Assembly: GCA_003161195.1 (NCBI GenBank)
Contig: PMOV01000346.1
Coordinates: forward strand, 649-8,134
Direction: 5' to 3'
Origin: Acidobacteriota bacterium
GTDB lineage: Bacteria; Acidobacteriota; Terriglobia; Acidiferrales; UBA7541
Length of the DNA stretch: 7,486 nt
Both the position numbers and the translations under genes were made by a program. Under the pieces are notes generated by a model that saw only the letters and a program-made list of their open reading frames with translations, did no database searches and was not told the DNA's origin. The first letter of the stretch is position 1; every line of letters starts with the position of its first letter. Positions 1 to 6,272 of the stretch are shown here, piece after piece.

Positions 1-1172
1 ACGCTGACCAGCCGGTCGATGTCGCTCTCGGTGTTGAACATATGCGGCGAAACGCGGATATTCCCTTCGCGCAAACTGACCATCACGCGTTCCTTGGTCA
101 GCTGCGCGTGCATCTCCGCGGTCTTCTCGCGCGTGCGCCCTGCAAAGCACCCATATGGTCCGCGTTGCGCCGCATCCAGCGGACTGGACGGCACGCAGCG
201 ATCCTTCGGCAGCCGCTCATACATGTACTCAATGAGTCCGCGATTGTGTTCGGCAACGGTCTCGACGCCCATCTCCGTAACGAGTTTCACAGACGCTTCC
301 AGCGCCGCCAGATTCAGATAGCTGGCCGTCTCCGCCGCATCCCAGCGCCGCGAACCGCTCGCCGGTCTCGCGTCGGACATGTTCAGCCCGGACGTATGGC
401 GATCGTCGATCCCCGCAATCCCCTGCCAATAGTACGGACCGGGTCGCAACGTCTGCGTAATTTTCGGGTTGGCCCAGAAGAACCCCGTGCCGTACGGCCC
501 GAGCAGCCACTTATATGCTGCCGAAGTAACGAAGTCCGCGCCGAGCGTGGCCACATCGATTGCCGTAGCCCCGCAGCACTGGCTGGCGTCGAGTAGCAGC
601 AACACGCCGCGCTCGTGGCAGGCCGCGCCAAGTTTCTGCGTGTCCATGCGCGAACCATCGTCAAAACGCACCATGCTCACCGAAACGATCCGCGTCCTGT
701 CCGTCAGCGCGCCGAGCAAATCGTCCGCGGTGATGAATTTACCGCTCGCCTTGACGATCTTCAGCTTGGCGCCTTCGCGCTCTTCCATGGGCCGCCAAGT
801 CGAGTACTGCAGCGGAAACTCGCCCGCCCCCGTAACGATCTCGTCGCCCGGCCGCCACGCCAAGCTGTAAGCCACGGTCGCCATTCCCGAACTCGCGCCA
901 GTGGTGAGCGCGATATCTTCCGCTTGCGCGCCGATCAAGCTGGCGACCTGCGCGCGCACGCGCTTCGGAATCTCGTAATGCGCCATTTCGGACATGCGCT
1001 GGGGAAACTTCTTCTGCTCCAGCGCCTCCTGCACCGCGCGTATCGCCACCTTCGGCATGGCCGACTGCATCGCCGTGTTCAGGTACACCGCGTCCTCGAT
1101 CTCAAACCATTCTTTCCGCCAATCGGTCCGCGTTGGTGCGGCAGTCGCTGTTGGTGCGGCAGTCGTGGCCAT
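1..1172 (-). CDS. Class V PLP-dependent aminotransferase, C-terminus cut by window edge
   Basis: The frame is open from an ATG at 1172 to the left edge, giving 390 visible residues; only a short C-terminal piece should be missing, since the family is usually about 380-420 residues. The start has a strong Shine-Dalgarno, GGAGGAG (1180-1186), seven bases upstream. Visible motifs are VYLNTA near residue 30, the phosphate-binding TGASSGM (91-97), DASQ with the pyridine-nitrogen aspartate D195 and Q198, SAAYKWLLGPYG with the Schiff-base lysine K221, and the C-terminal IRVSPHMFNTESDIDRLV with R373 as probable carboxylate contact. The loop that in SufS-type cysteine desulfurases carries the catalytic cysteine (HCA) reads LREGNIRVSPH and has no cysteine. 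I therefore favour the isopenicillin-epimerase/kynureninase-like branch over a cysteine desulfurase. The substrate cannot be told from sequence; the enzyme should be cytoplasmic. Residues 2-16 are Ala/Thr/Pro-rich and come from an 18-base tandem duplication. Confidence 0.9.
   Translation of the reverse strand, partial: MATTAAPTATAAPTRTDWRKEWFEIEDAVYLNTAMQSAMPKVAIRAVQEALEQKKFPQRMSEMAHYEIPKRVRAQVASLIGAQAEDIALTTGASSGMATVAYSLAWRPGDEIVTGAGEFPLQYSTWRPMEEREGAKLKIVKASGKFITADDLLGALTDRTRIVSVSMVRFDDGSRMDTQKLGAACHERGVLLLLDASQCCGATAIDVATLGADFVTSAAYKWLLGPYGTGFFWANPKITQTLRPGPYYWQGIAGIDDRHTSGLNMSDARPASGSRRWDAAETASYLNLAALEASVKLVTEMGVETVAEHNRGLIEYMYERLPKDRCVPSSPLDAAQRGPYGCFAGRTREKTAEMHAQLTKERVMVSLREGNIRVSPHMFNTESDIDRLVS
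1132..1167. repeat. Two tandem 18-base units at the aminotransferase N-terminus
   Basis: The unit at 1132-1149 is repeated at 1150-1167, with 16 of 18 bases identical; both begin GTTGGTGCGGCAGTCG on the plus strand. Because 18 is a multiple of three, the duplication keeps the frame and yields TTAAP followed by TATAAP just after the start methionine. It looks like recent slippage in a disordered N-terminal tail that precedes the conserved fold. Confidence 0.85.
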
Positions 1173-1249
1173 GGGCAGTCTCCTCCGGGCTGTAAAGTGC
1201 GCTTACCAGTACCCACCCAGCCTAAGCCGCGCAGCCTGCGGCACAACGG

Positions 1250-1266
1250 CCAATTTGGCAAATTGG
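1250..1266. promoter_or_regulatory. 17-base perfect palindrome, candidate operator
   Basis: The sequence CCAATTTGGCAAATTGG has two 8-base arms that are exact reverse complements around a single central base. It sits in the 132-base gap between the HAD gene stop and the aminotransferase ATG, 78 bases upstream of that ATG. It is AT-rich, has no following T-run and would make a poor hairpin, so a protein-binding site is more likely than a terminator. No regulator gene lies nearby to assign to it. Confidence 0.45.
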
Positions 1267-1304
1267 AAAGGAGGCAACGGCGGGTGGAATCGCTGCCTGG
1301 CGAG

Positions 1305-1991
1305 CTAAAAATGTTCGCGCAGTTCGCGGAACGCCGGCACAATAATCAGCTTTCCCGCACCGGCCAGCACCGGTTCATGTTCCAGTTGCCAGGTATGCTG
1401 GTGTGGAACGTACACGGCGTTCAAGCCGATCCGCATCGCCGGGTTGATGTCGCTGCGCGGGCTGTTGCCGATCATCCAGCCAAGCGATTTTACGATCTTG
1501 TGTTTTTTCACCAGGGCGCCATAGGTCTCGTGGTCCTTTTCCGGCACGATCTCGATGAACTCGAAAAATCCCTGCAAGCCGGAACGCTCCACCTTGGCGG
1601 CCTGCTCCGCTGGTTCGCCCTTGGTGAAAAGAATCAGCCGGTGCCGCTGCGTCAGATACGCCAGCGTTTCCGGCACTCCATCCAGGATCTTCGGCGGCGT
1701 GCGTTCCAGGTCCACCACCCGTCCGTGAATCAGCGCCAGGGTCTCGCGCTTGGCGGCGTGTTCCGCCAGCTTCAGGTACGTTTCCTCCAGCGAACGCCCG
1801 AAGCAGCGCACCCCGTAGCCATACTGGCGGATGTTCTTGCGCTCCGTCTCATTCAAAATATGGCGTATATATGCCCGCGCGTAGCCGCACGGCTCAACCA
1901 AAGATATAAAATCTTCAATCAGATTCTCGAAGAATACGTTGTTCTCCCACAGCGTATCGTCGGCATCAATCATCAGGGTGTTTCGTCGCAT
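1305..1991 (-). CDS. HAD-superfamily hydrolase (probable phosphatase)
   Basis: This 228-residue protein has the HAD fold motifs in order. Motif I is IDADDTLW, with nucleophile D9 and general acid D11. A helical cap of the C1 type spans about residues 16-105. Motif II is LFTKG with T123, the motif III lysine is probably K152 (PEKD), and motif IV is GNSPRSDINPAMRIG at 175-189. Motif IV normally has an acidic residue after the glycine; here it is N176, with D181 kept for magnesium. The NSPRSD form followed by VPHQHTW looks like a subfamily feature rather than decay. The family removes phosphate from small cytoplasmic metabolites; the substrate is not predictable. The ATG at 1991 is the only reasonable start because a stop codon lies in frame at 2010-2012, although no good Shine-Dalgarno precedes it. 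The gap to the glycosyltransferase upstream is 106 bases. Confidence 0.88.
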   Translation of the reverse strand: MRRNTLMIDADDTLWENNVFFENLIEDFISLVEPCGYARAYIRHILNETERKNIRQYGYGVRCFGRSLEETYLKLAEHAAKRETLALIHGRVVDLERTPPKILDGVPETLAYLTQRHRLILFTKGEPAEQAAKVERSGLQGFFEFIEIVPEKDHETYGALVKKHKIVKSLGWMIGNSPRSDINPAMRIGLNAVYVPHQHTWQLEHEPVLAGAGKLIIVPAFRELREHF

Positions 1992-2097
1992 CGCGGAGTT
2001 GGCCGGCCGTTAGCTTGCGTGCACTCTAACAATTTTCATGGCGTCTTATCCTGTTGCTTAAGGACCGGTTACTCGTGATCCCTAACTAATACGAATT

Positions 2098-3252
2098 TCA
2101 GTCTAACAGCCGCAACGCATTTTCCGCGATATCCGCCGCCGCCCGCGGACGGCCCATGCGGCGCGCGGCGCAGCGCATGCGCTCCATGCGCGCTTCGTCG
2201 TCGAGCAGCGCGGCAATTTTCCACGCGGCCGCCGGAAGATTATTGCAGCGAATCGCCGCGCCCGCCTCCAGCAAGTGATCGGCGTTGCGCTCTTCCTGGC
2301 CGGGAATCGGTTCGATCAGCGCCATCGGCAGCCCGCGAGACATGGCTTCGGAACTGGTCAGCCCGCCGGCTTTGCCGACCAGCAAATCCGCCGCGGCCAT
2401 GTAACGATCCATCTCCGCGGTGAAGCCCACGACGCGCAAGCGCGGCAGACCGCTTGGCAGCGTGCCACCGACTTCCGCAAGCCGCTCGAGCCGGCGCCGA
2501 ACTTGCTCACCTTTACCCGCAATGGCTACAACTTGCCAGGGCCGCTCAAGCGCCAGCAACCGGCCCACAAGTTGCTCGACGGGGCCCACACCATAACCAC
2601 CGGTGGCGACGAGAATGGTCGTGGCGTTCAGGTCAAGGCCGAAATACTTGCGCGCCTCGGCGCGGTCAAGCGGCTTGGCAAACTCGGCGTCCACCGGAAT
2701 GCCGGTGACGCGTACCTTCTCGCGCGGCACGCCCAGGCGCGCAAGATATTCCTCGGCTTCGGGCAGCGCCACGAAGTAACGGTCCACCGTGCGGCACAGC
2801 CACATGGCGTGCACATCGTAATCCGTAATCACGATCGCATGTCGCGCGCGCAGCTTCTTCTTCGCAATTAGCCAGGCAATAATTTCGGCGGGCAGAAAAT
2901 GCGTCGCCACGCACAAATCCGGCTGAATTTTATTTAGTAGCTGGATCATCGGTGTGGTGTTCAGGCGATCTAGCGCCAAACGGCGGCTTTCATGTTTCCA
3001 GGGCTGATCGGTGCGATCGTAGAGCAAGCCCATCACCACGGGCGCGCGCTGTACCATGGTGATATACGCCTTCTCGTAGATGTTCTGAAAAAGCTGGCTG
3101 ACGTAATTCATGGCGTCGGCGTGCTCCACGGTACAGTCGCCGCGCGCGCGAAAGGCACGTTCTAGGGCTTGCGCGGCTCGCACGTGGCCCGCGCCGGAAG
3201 AAGCGGAGAGTAGCAGCACGCGCGGCTTGGCGTTGATGTGGTTGAGGATCAT
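2098..3252 (-). CDS. GT28-family glycosyltransferase, MGDG synthase / diacylglycerol glucosyltransferase-like
   Basis: This 384-residue protein has the two-domain layout of MGDG synthases and the processive diacylglycerol glucosyltransferase UgtP. The N-terminal lipid-acceptor domain (about 10-190) opens with LLLSASSGAGHVRAAQAL (13-30), the glycine-rich loop and GAGH typical of the family. It continues with a conserved THFLPAE (117-123) and VITDYDVHAMW (141-151). The C-terminal nucleotide-sugar domain (about 205-370) has ATGGYGVGP (216-224), VGKAGGLTSSEA (292-303) and IPGQEERNADHL (316-327), which bind the UDP-sugar. It probably transfers a sugar to diacylglycerol or a related lipid at the inner face of the membrane; donor and acceptor are inference. 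No signal peptide or membrane helix is visible, consistent with a peripheral protein. The ATG at 3252 has no recognisable ribosome site but follows the stop of the upstream small gene by 13 bases, so coupled translation is likely. Confidence 0.88.
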   Translation of the reverse strand: MILNHINAKPRVLLLSASSGAGHVRAAQALERAFRARGDCTVEHADAMNYVSQLFQNIYEKAYITMVQRAPVVMGLLYDRTDQPWKHESRRLALDRLNTTPMIQLLNKIQPDLCVATHFLPAEIIAWLIAKKKLRARHAIVITDYDVHAMWLCRTVDRYFVALPEAEEYLARLGVPREKVRVTGIPVDAEFAKPLDRAEARKYFGLDLNATTILVATGGYGVGPVEQLVGRLLALERPWQVVAIAGKGEQVRRRLERLAEVGGTLPSGLPRLRVVGFTAEMDRYMAAADLLVGKAGGLTSSEAMSRGLPMALIEPIPGQEERNADHLLEAGAAIRCNNLPAAAWKIAALLDDEARMERMRCAARRMGRPRAAADIAENALRLLD

Positions 3253-3265
3253 GCCGCGCGGCGCA

Positions 3266-3502
3266 TCAGGCGATTTTCGTGGACTTTGGCTGGCCGGTCG
3301 CCAGGCGCTCGAGCACTTTGCGCGCCACGCCTTGTATCTCCCCGAAGCGCGTCAAGTAATCCTGAAAATCATGGTTGAGCGCCTGGGCTTCCTGCGGACC
3401 AAGTTGCGTGCGCAGAATCATGTCGCGCAGCTTCACGGGATGCGGCAGCAGCGCATCCTCCTGCAACTCTTCAAGCGCGATCTTAGCGTCATAGTGATAC
3501 AT
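3266..3502 (-). CDS. Small protein of unknown function, 78 residues
   Basis: I do not recognise this protein. The ATG at 3502 is chosen because GGAGG stands six bases upstream. The frame could be extended to a TTG at 3526, but that would place the ribosome site inside the gene. The product begins MYHYDAKIALEELQEDAL and is soluble and mainly helical in appearance, with charged residues throughout. It has no cysteine, signal peptide or membrane segment. A conserved-looking middle (HPVKLRDMILRTQLGPQEAQ) is followed by an amphipathic C-terminal half. The gene ends 13 bases before the glycosyltransferase start, so the two are very likely co-transcribed and the protein may act with that enzyme; this is guilt by association only. 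The good ribosome site and tight spacing make it a credible real gene. Confidence 0.65.
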   Translation of the reverse strand: MYHYDAKIALEELQEDALLPHPVKLRDMILRTQLGPQEAQALNHDFQDYLTRFGEIQGVARKVLERLATGQPKSTKIA

Positions 3503-3508
3503 GCCGGG

Positions 3509-3513
3509 CCTCC
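3509..3513 (-). promoter_or_regulatory. Shine-Dalgarno GGAGG that fixes the small gene start
   Basis: GGAGG on the minus strand lies six bases upstream of the ATG at 3502. It supports the 78-residue product over the longer TTG-initiated reading. Confidence 0.7.
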
Positions 3514-3591
3514 GGAACTCCGTCAAATCTGTAAAGCCGCAGCGCAGGAAGGACTCCGCGTAGGACTCTGACGGCGTGGGACTCCTTGAGG

Positions 3592-3618
3592 GTATAACGA
3601 ACCGCGTCTGCGCAACAA
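3592..3618 (-). promoter_or_regulatory. Weak sigma-70-like promoter candidate for the small gene and glycosyltransferase
   Basis: On the minus strand TTGTTG (3613-3618) and TTATAC (3592-3597) are separated by 15 bases, shorter than the ideal 17. Transcription would begin near 3585 and give a leader of about 80 bases before the ATG at 3502. It is the best match I see in the 212-base gap after the PilZ gene, but the -35 match is poor. Confidence 0.2.
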
Positions 3619-3714
3619 AGTGAGGAAGGGACTTTCGAGGAGCCAGGCTGTGAGAATCGTGCCAATCACGAGGAGCAGATCACGCCGTCCGGCACCACAC
3701 GCCACGTGCGCGTC

Positions 3715-4047
3715 TTACGAAGCCGAGCCTGCGGGAACAAATTCGTAGTGCGCGATGCGGGCGGCCACACCGTGCCGGCCATGCTCGGCGGAGTCCACGC
3801 GCACCACTTCACCCTGGCAACGGATCTTTACGTCGCCGCCGGTGTAGCTCTCCGGCAGCGTGATGACGAAATTAATCGGATTGCCGGCGGCGAATTGGTT
3901 TTCCGCGAGGAAGTACAATCCGCGGTAGCTCACGTCGCGCGTTTGTGTTTCGATTTCCGGGTGGCTGCCGCGGTCTCCGCCCAGCACGCGCAGCGGCAGG
4001 CTCATGGTGAACCTGCGGGCTTCGCGGCGTTCCGCTCCAGTACTCAT
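3715..4047 (-). CDS. PilZ-domain protein, putative c-di-GMP receptor
   Basis: This stand-alone PilZ domain has 110 residues, the usual size for single-domain members. Both halves of the c-di-GMP-binding signature are present: the arginine motif ERREARRF (R7/R8 with R11/R12) near the N-terminus and D38-V-S40-Y-R-G43, the [D/N]xSxxG motif, at the start of the beta barrel. The rest (FAAGNPINFVITLPE, then IRCQGEVVRVD and GVAARI) follows the PilZ barrel pattern. It is expected to bind c-di-GMP in the cytoplasm and relay the signal to a partner that cannot be named from this window. The start chosen is the ATG at 4047, preceded by AGGGGG four bases upstream. A TTG at 4107 would add 20 residues with no counterpart in the family. 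The gene is divergent from the alpha/beta hydrolase and separated by 212 bases from the small gene downstream. Confidence 0.88.
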   Translation of the reverse strand: MSTGAERREARRFTMSLPLRVLGGDRGSHPEIETQTRDVSYRGLYFLAENQFAAGNPINFVITLPESYTGGDVKIRCQGEVVRVDSAEHGRHGVAARIAHYEFVPAGSAS

Positions 4048-4134
4048 GCAACCCCCTGGAATTGTGTTGACTGCGGTGAAACTAACATCCGCCCACAGAA
4101 ACTGCAACGCGAAAAATAGAGAATTTTGTCCTAG

Positions 4135-4146
4135 TACGAGCTCGTA
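4135..4146. promoter_or_regulatory. 12-base perfect palindrome TACGAGCTCGTA, candidate operator
   Basis: The sequence is an exact palindrome with no spacer, 88 bases upstream of the PilZ ATG and inside the divergent intergenic region. Its position would let one dimeric regulator affect either gene. It is too short to call a binding site with confidence. Confidence 0.35.
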
Positions 4147-4215
4147 ACGCTTTGCATACGCCCTGTGTTTTCAACGCGTTTAACCCTTTCTTGACGCCGT
4201 TCTGGTACTGCGATG

Positions 4216-4245
4216 TTCGGGCTCGCGCGCCCGATGCGATACAAT
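4216..4245 (+). promoter_or_regulatory. Candidate promoter of the alpha/beta hydrolase
   Basis: TACAAT (4240-4245) is a good -10 hexamer, embedded in an AT-rich patch within GC-rich surroundings. The best -35 at a usual distance is TTCGGG (4216-4221, 18-base spacing), which is weak. Transcription from about 4252 would exclude the upstream ATGs at 4213 and 4234, supporting the ATG at 4366 as the start. Confidence 0.3.
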
Positions 4246-4365
4246 TTAATTGGACGCAAAGTTTGCCGGAAGGCTGCCTGCGCCGCCGTCGTTCTTGTCG
4301 CCGGCGCAAGGAATATCTTCTTGCTATCCGGTTGCTGCTCGAGGACTGCCCCCCAAGATACCCAG

Positions 4366-5049
4366 ATGACTGCTCCGTTCGATTCGCGCAATTTGTTTCT
4401 GGAAGGCCCGGTCGGCCAGCTAGAGGCTATTTTCTGGAGCCCCGCGACGGCCAGTAATCCGGCCGCGGCGAGTGCTGCCCCACTTGTCGCGCCGCGCTAC
4501 GCCACCGTGGTCTGCCATCCGCACCCGCTCTTCGGCGGCACACTCCACAACAAAGTTGTGTACCAGACGGCGAAATCGTTGCGCGCCCTGGGCTTTCCGG
4601 TGTTGCGCTTCAATTTTCGCGGTGCCGGCTTGAGCAAGGGCGTACACGATCGCGGACATGGCGAGACTGGGGATGTGCGCGCGGCGCTGGATTTTCTGTC
4701 GGATAAGTTTCCGTCAACAGAATTGCTGCTCGCCGGGTTCAGCTTCGGTTCCTGGGTCGGCCTGCGGGTGGGTTGTCAGGATGCGCGCGTGGCGCGGCTG
4801 ATCGGGCTGGGCATTCCCGTGGACAATTCCGACTTTTCGTTCATCGAGCAGTGCGCTAAGCCAAAGCTCTTTGTTCACGGCGAACGCGATGAGCACGGCG
4901 CGGTTGCCAAGGTCCGCGAACTGGTAGCCTCGTGGCCGGGCGAGAACCGGTTGGTGGTCGTGCCCGGCGCAGATCACTTCTTTACGGGAAAGCTCGATCA
5001 ACTGGACTGCGCCATCACCGATTGGCTGGCGCCAATGCAGCCTTTGTAG
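4366..5049 (+). CDS. Alpha/beta hydrolase, COG2945-like, HPHPLFGG type
   Basis: This 227-residue cytoplasmic serine hydrolase is of the small dienelactone-hydrolase-like type. Hallmarks are VVCHPHPLFGGTLHNKVV (48-65), FNFRGAGLSKG (82-92) for the oxyanion region, the nucleophile elbow GFSFG with S126, the acid D175 in HGERDEHG, and the catalytic histidine H204 in GADHFF. The order and spacing make a complete Ser-Asp-His triad. The natural substrate, an ester or similar, is unknown. I chose the ATG at 4366 because homologous proteins begin just before the SRNLFLEGPVGQLEA strand. The open frame reaches an ATG at 4213, but the extra 51 residues are arginine- and cysteine-rich and overlap the candidate promoter. 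No clear Shine-Dalgarno precedes 4366, so the start is less certain than the function. Its TAG stop lies within a REP-like palindrome. The gene converges on the aldo/keto reductase. Confidence 0.88.
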   Translation: MTAPFDSRNLFLEGPVGQLEAIFWSPATASNPAAASAAPLVAPRYATVVCHPHPLFGGTLHNKVVYQTAKSLRALGFPVLRFNFRGAGLSKGVHDRGHGETGDVRAALDFLSDKFPSTELLLAGFSFGSWVGLRVGCQDARVARLIGLGIPVDNSDFSFIEQCAKPKLFVHGERDEHGAVAKVRELVASWPGENRLVVVPGADHFFTGKLDQLDCAITDWLAPMQPL

Positions 5050-5069
5050 GGGCGCGGCATGCTGCGCCC
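5046..5069. repeat. REP-like palindrome, copy A
   Basis: This 24-base unit begins GTAGGGGCGCG and ends GCGCCC around a GCATGC centre, forming ten stem pairs including one G-T wobble. It shares its outer GTAGGGGC...GCCC frame and centre position with copy C at 6780. It overlaps the hydrolase stop codon (TAG, 5047-5049) and fills part of the gap between converging genes. There is no T-run after it, so it is not a classical intrinsic terminator, though the hairpin could protect or end the transcript. Confidence 0.65.
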
Positions 5070-5153
5070 TATCTCGGCAAGAGTGCGAATGTGAGGCCCC
5101 TCGTCACTGACATGGAGTTGCCCACCGGAATCAACGGCTGCATGCGCTGTCGT

Positions 5154-6272
5154 CTACGCCGATTCGCCGCGCGCGAAGAGATTGGTGAACTGTTCTTCCG
5201 TCGCCGCAGGATCATTCACCAGTTTGGCGTTGGCCTGTGCGTGCGCCACCCGCGACATGCCTACCAGCGCCGTGGTGATCCCGGGCGACGAACGCACGAA
5301 TTGCAGCGCGCGCGCCGCGTCATTCTCCAGGCCAAGAGCTTCCGCTACAAAACCCGGCAGATTTTTCGCGACCTGCCCTTGTAGCAGAGAAGCGCTGGCG
5401 ATCAGCGTCACATCCAGGTCGCTGGCCGCTTCCATCATCGTGCGTTTGTGGCCCGCAACCAGTTGATTCCCGAGCGTGAGCGCTTCCGTCATCCCCAGGT
5501 TGAAGGGCAACTGCACGAAGCGGAAATGGTGCCGCCCGCCCGCAATTTCCTGCGCGATTTGCGCGAGCTCCGCGAGTTGCATGCCGTCGGATGCGCCGGC
5601 GTCCTGGCGGAAACCGTTCCAGGTCGCCATGCCGTAGTACGAAAGCTCGCCAGCCTCTACGGCAGACTCGAGAAACGTGAAAGCGTCGCGCACGCGTCCG
5701 AGAAAAGCCTCTTTGGGCATTTCCGAAAGTTGCGTTTCCGGATTGTGCAGGTAGTAGATGTCGATACAAGAGACCCCCAGATTCTTGAGGCTCCGGCCAA
5801 TCTGATTTTTGAGGAATTTCGGCGTCATGCAGTGGCCGCCGCCCACGATGTCTTTGGCGGTGAAGACGCCTGGTTGGATATATTCGCGGAAGAAATAGTC
5901 GTTAGCGTCGGCGGGCATCGCGCCGTCCGGCGTAAGGTAGCCGCCTTTCGTGCACACCACGAACTCTTCGCGCGCAAAGCCTTTGGCCGCGAGTTGCTTG
6001 AGCGCCGCGCCAATGCTGCGTTCGCTGCGCTGGAAGCGGTAGTTGATGGCCGCGTCAAACACGTTGAGGCCGCTTTCCCCCGCGGCGATAGCGGATGCCG
6101 TATAGTTCTCGTCTGTCTTTGCGTCCGGCTGGCCGAGGTACGTGCCCATGCCGAGCGACGAAAGATTCAAGCGATGCGCGTCGCGGAAGTGGCCGCGCGC
6201 GGCTCGGGGAAATTTTGCGGCGTAGCGTGCCGTGCCTTCCTTCGTCGCGCCGTGCAATTCAGATGCGCTCAT
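5154..6272 (-). CDS. Aldo/keto reductase family oxidoreductase
   Basis: This 372-residue NAD(P)H-dependent TIM-barrel reductase has the full catalytic tetrad: D73 and Y78 in NVFDAAINYR, K109 in VVCTKGGY, and H176 in IYYLHNPE. It belongs to a longer AKR subgroup. The marks are an N-terminal GATKEGTARYAAKF (8-21) ahead of the barrel, SSLGMGTYLG (38-47), an inserted loop with GGGHCMTP (144-151), and HHFRFVQLPFNLGM (248-261). The C-terminal SSPGITTALVGMSR (328-341) matches the usual cofactor-phosphate region. It probably reduces a cytoplasmic carbonyl compound; the substrate is unknown. The ATG at 6272 is supported by AAGGA (6278-6282) five bases upstream and by the EGTARY motif lying downstream of it. 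The start overlaps the stop of the UvrC-like gene by four bases (ATGA), so translation is likely coupled. Confidence 0.9.
   Translation of the reverse strand: MSASELHGATKEGTARYAAKFPRAARGHFRDAHRLNLSSLGMGTYLGQPDAKTDENYTASAIAAGESGLNVFDAAINYRFQRSERSIGAALKQLAAKGFAREEFVVCTKGGYLTPDGAMPADANDYFFREYIQPGVFTAKDIVGGGHCMTPKFLKNQIGRSLKNLGVSCIDIYYLHNPETQLSEMPKEAFLGRVRDAFTFLESAVEAGELSYYGMATWNGFRQDAGASDGMQLAELAQIAQEIAGGRHHFRFVQLPFNLGMTEALTLGNQLVAGHKRTMMEAASDLDVTLIASASLLQGQVAKNLPGFVAEALGLENDAARALQFVRSSPGITTALVGMSRVAHAQANAKLVNDPAATEEQFTNLFARGESA

Larger units (their letters stand above)
4048..4365. other. Divergent intergenic region of 318 bases
   Basis: This stretch separates the minus-strand PilZ gene from the plus-strand hydrolase and must hold promoters for both. 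I see a 12-base palindrome (4135-4146), a shorter AACGCGTT palindrome near 4173-4180, a TTGACG hexamer (4191-4196) with no well-spaced -10 partner, and a TACAAT -10 candidate (4240-4245). No separate gene in it is convincing, although the hydrolase frame stays open back to an ATG at 4213. Confidence 0.6.

Noticed and set aside
1..1172. Cysteine desulfurase (SufS/NifS) identity for the aminotransferase
   Set aside because: The catalytic cysteine loop expected near the C-terminus is replaced by LREGNIRVSPH with no cysteine.
2010..2039. Nine-codon frame MKIVRVHAS upstream of the HAD gene, possible leader peptide
   Set aside because: It has only a weak AGGA at poor spacing, no attenuator-like hairpins follow, and frames this short are expected by chance.
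615..2078. Long plus-strand open frame of 487 codons
   Set aside because: It runs antisense across both the aminotransferase and the HAD gene and their intergenic gap. It has arginine/histidine-rich shadow composition and no recognisable domain.
3523..3705. 60-residue minus-strand frame with a hydrophobic stretch (LLLVIGTILTAWLL)
   Set aside because: It starts with GTG without a ribosome site. Beyond the hydrophobic part it is Arg/Ser/Pro-rich like non-coding sequence, and it overlaps the promoter candidate of the next gene.
5046..5075. Copy A palindrome as an intrinsic terminator
   Set aside because: The hairpin is strong but is not followed by a T-run on either strand, so it does not meet the classical pattern.
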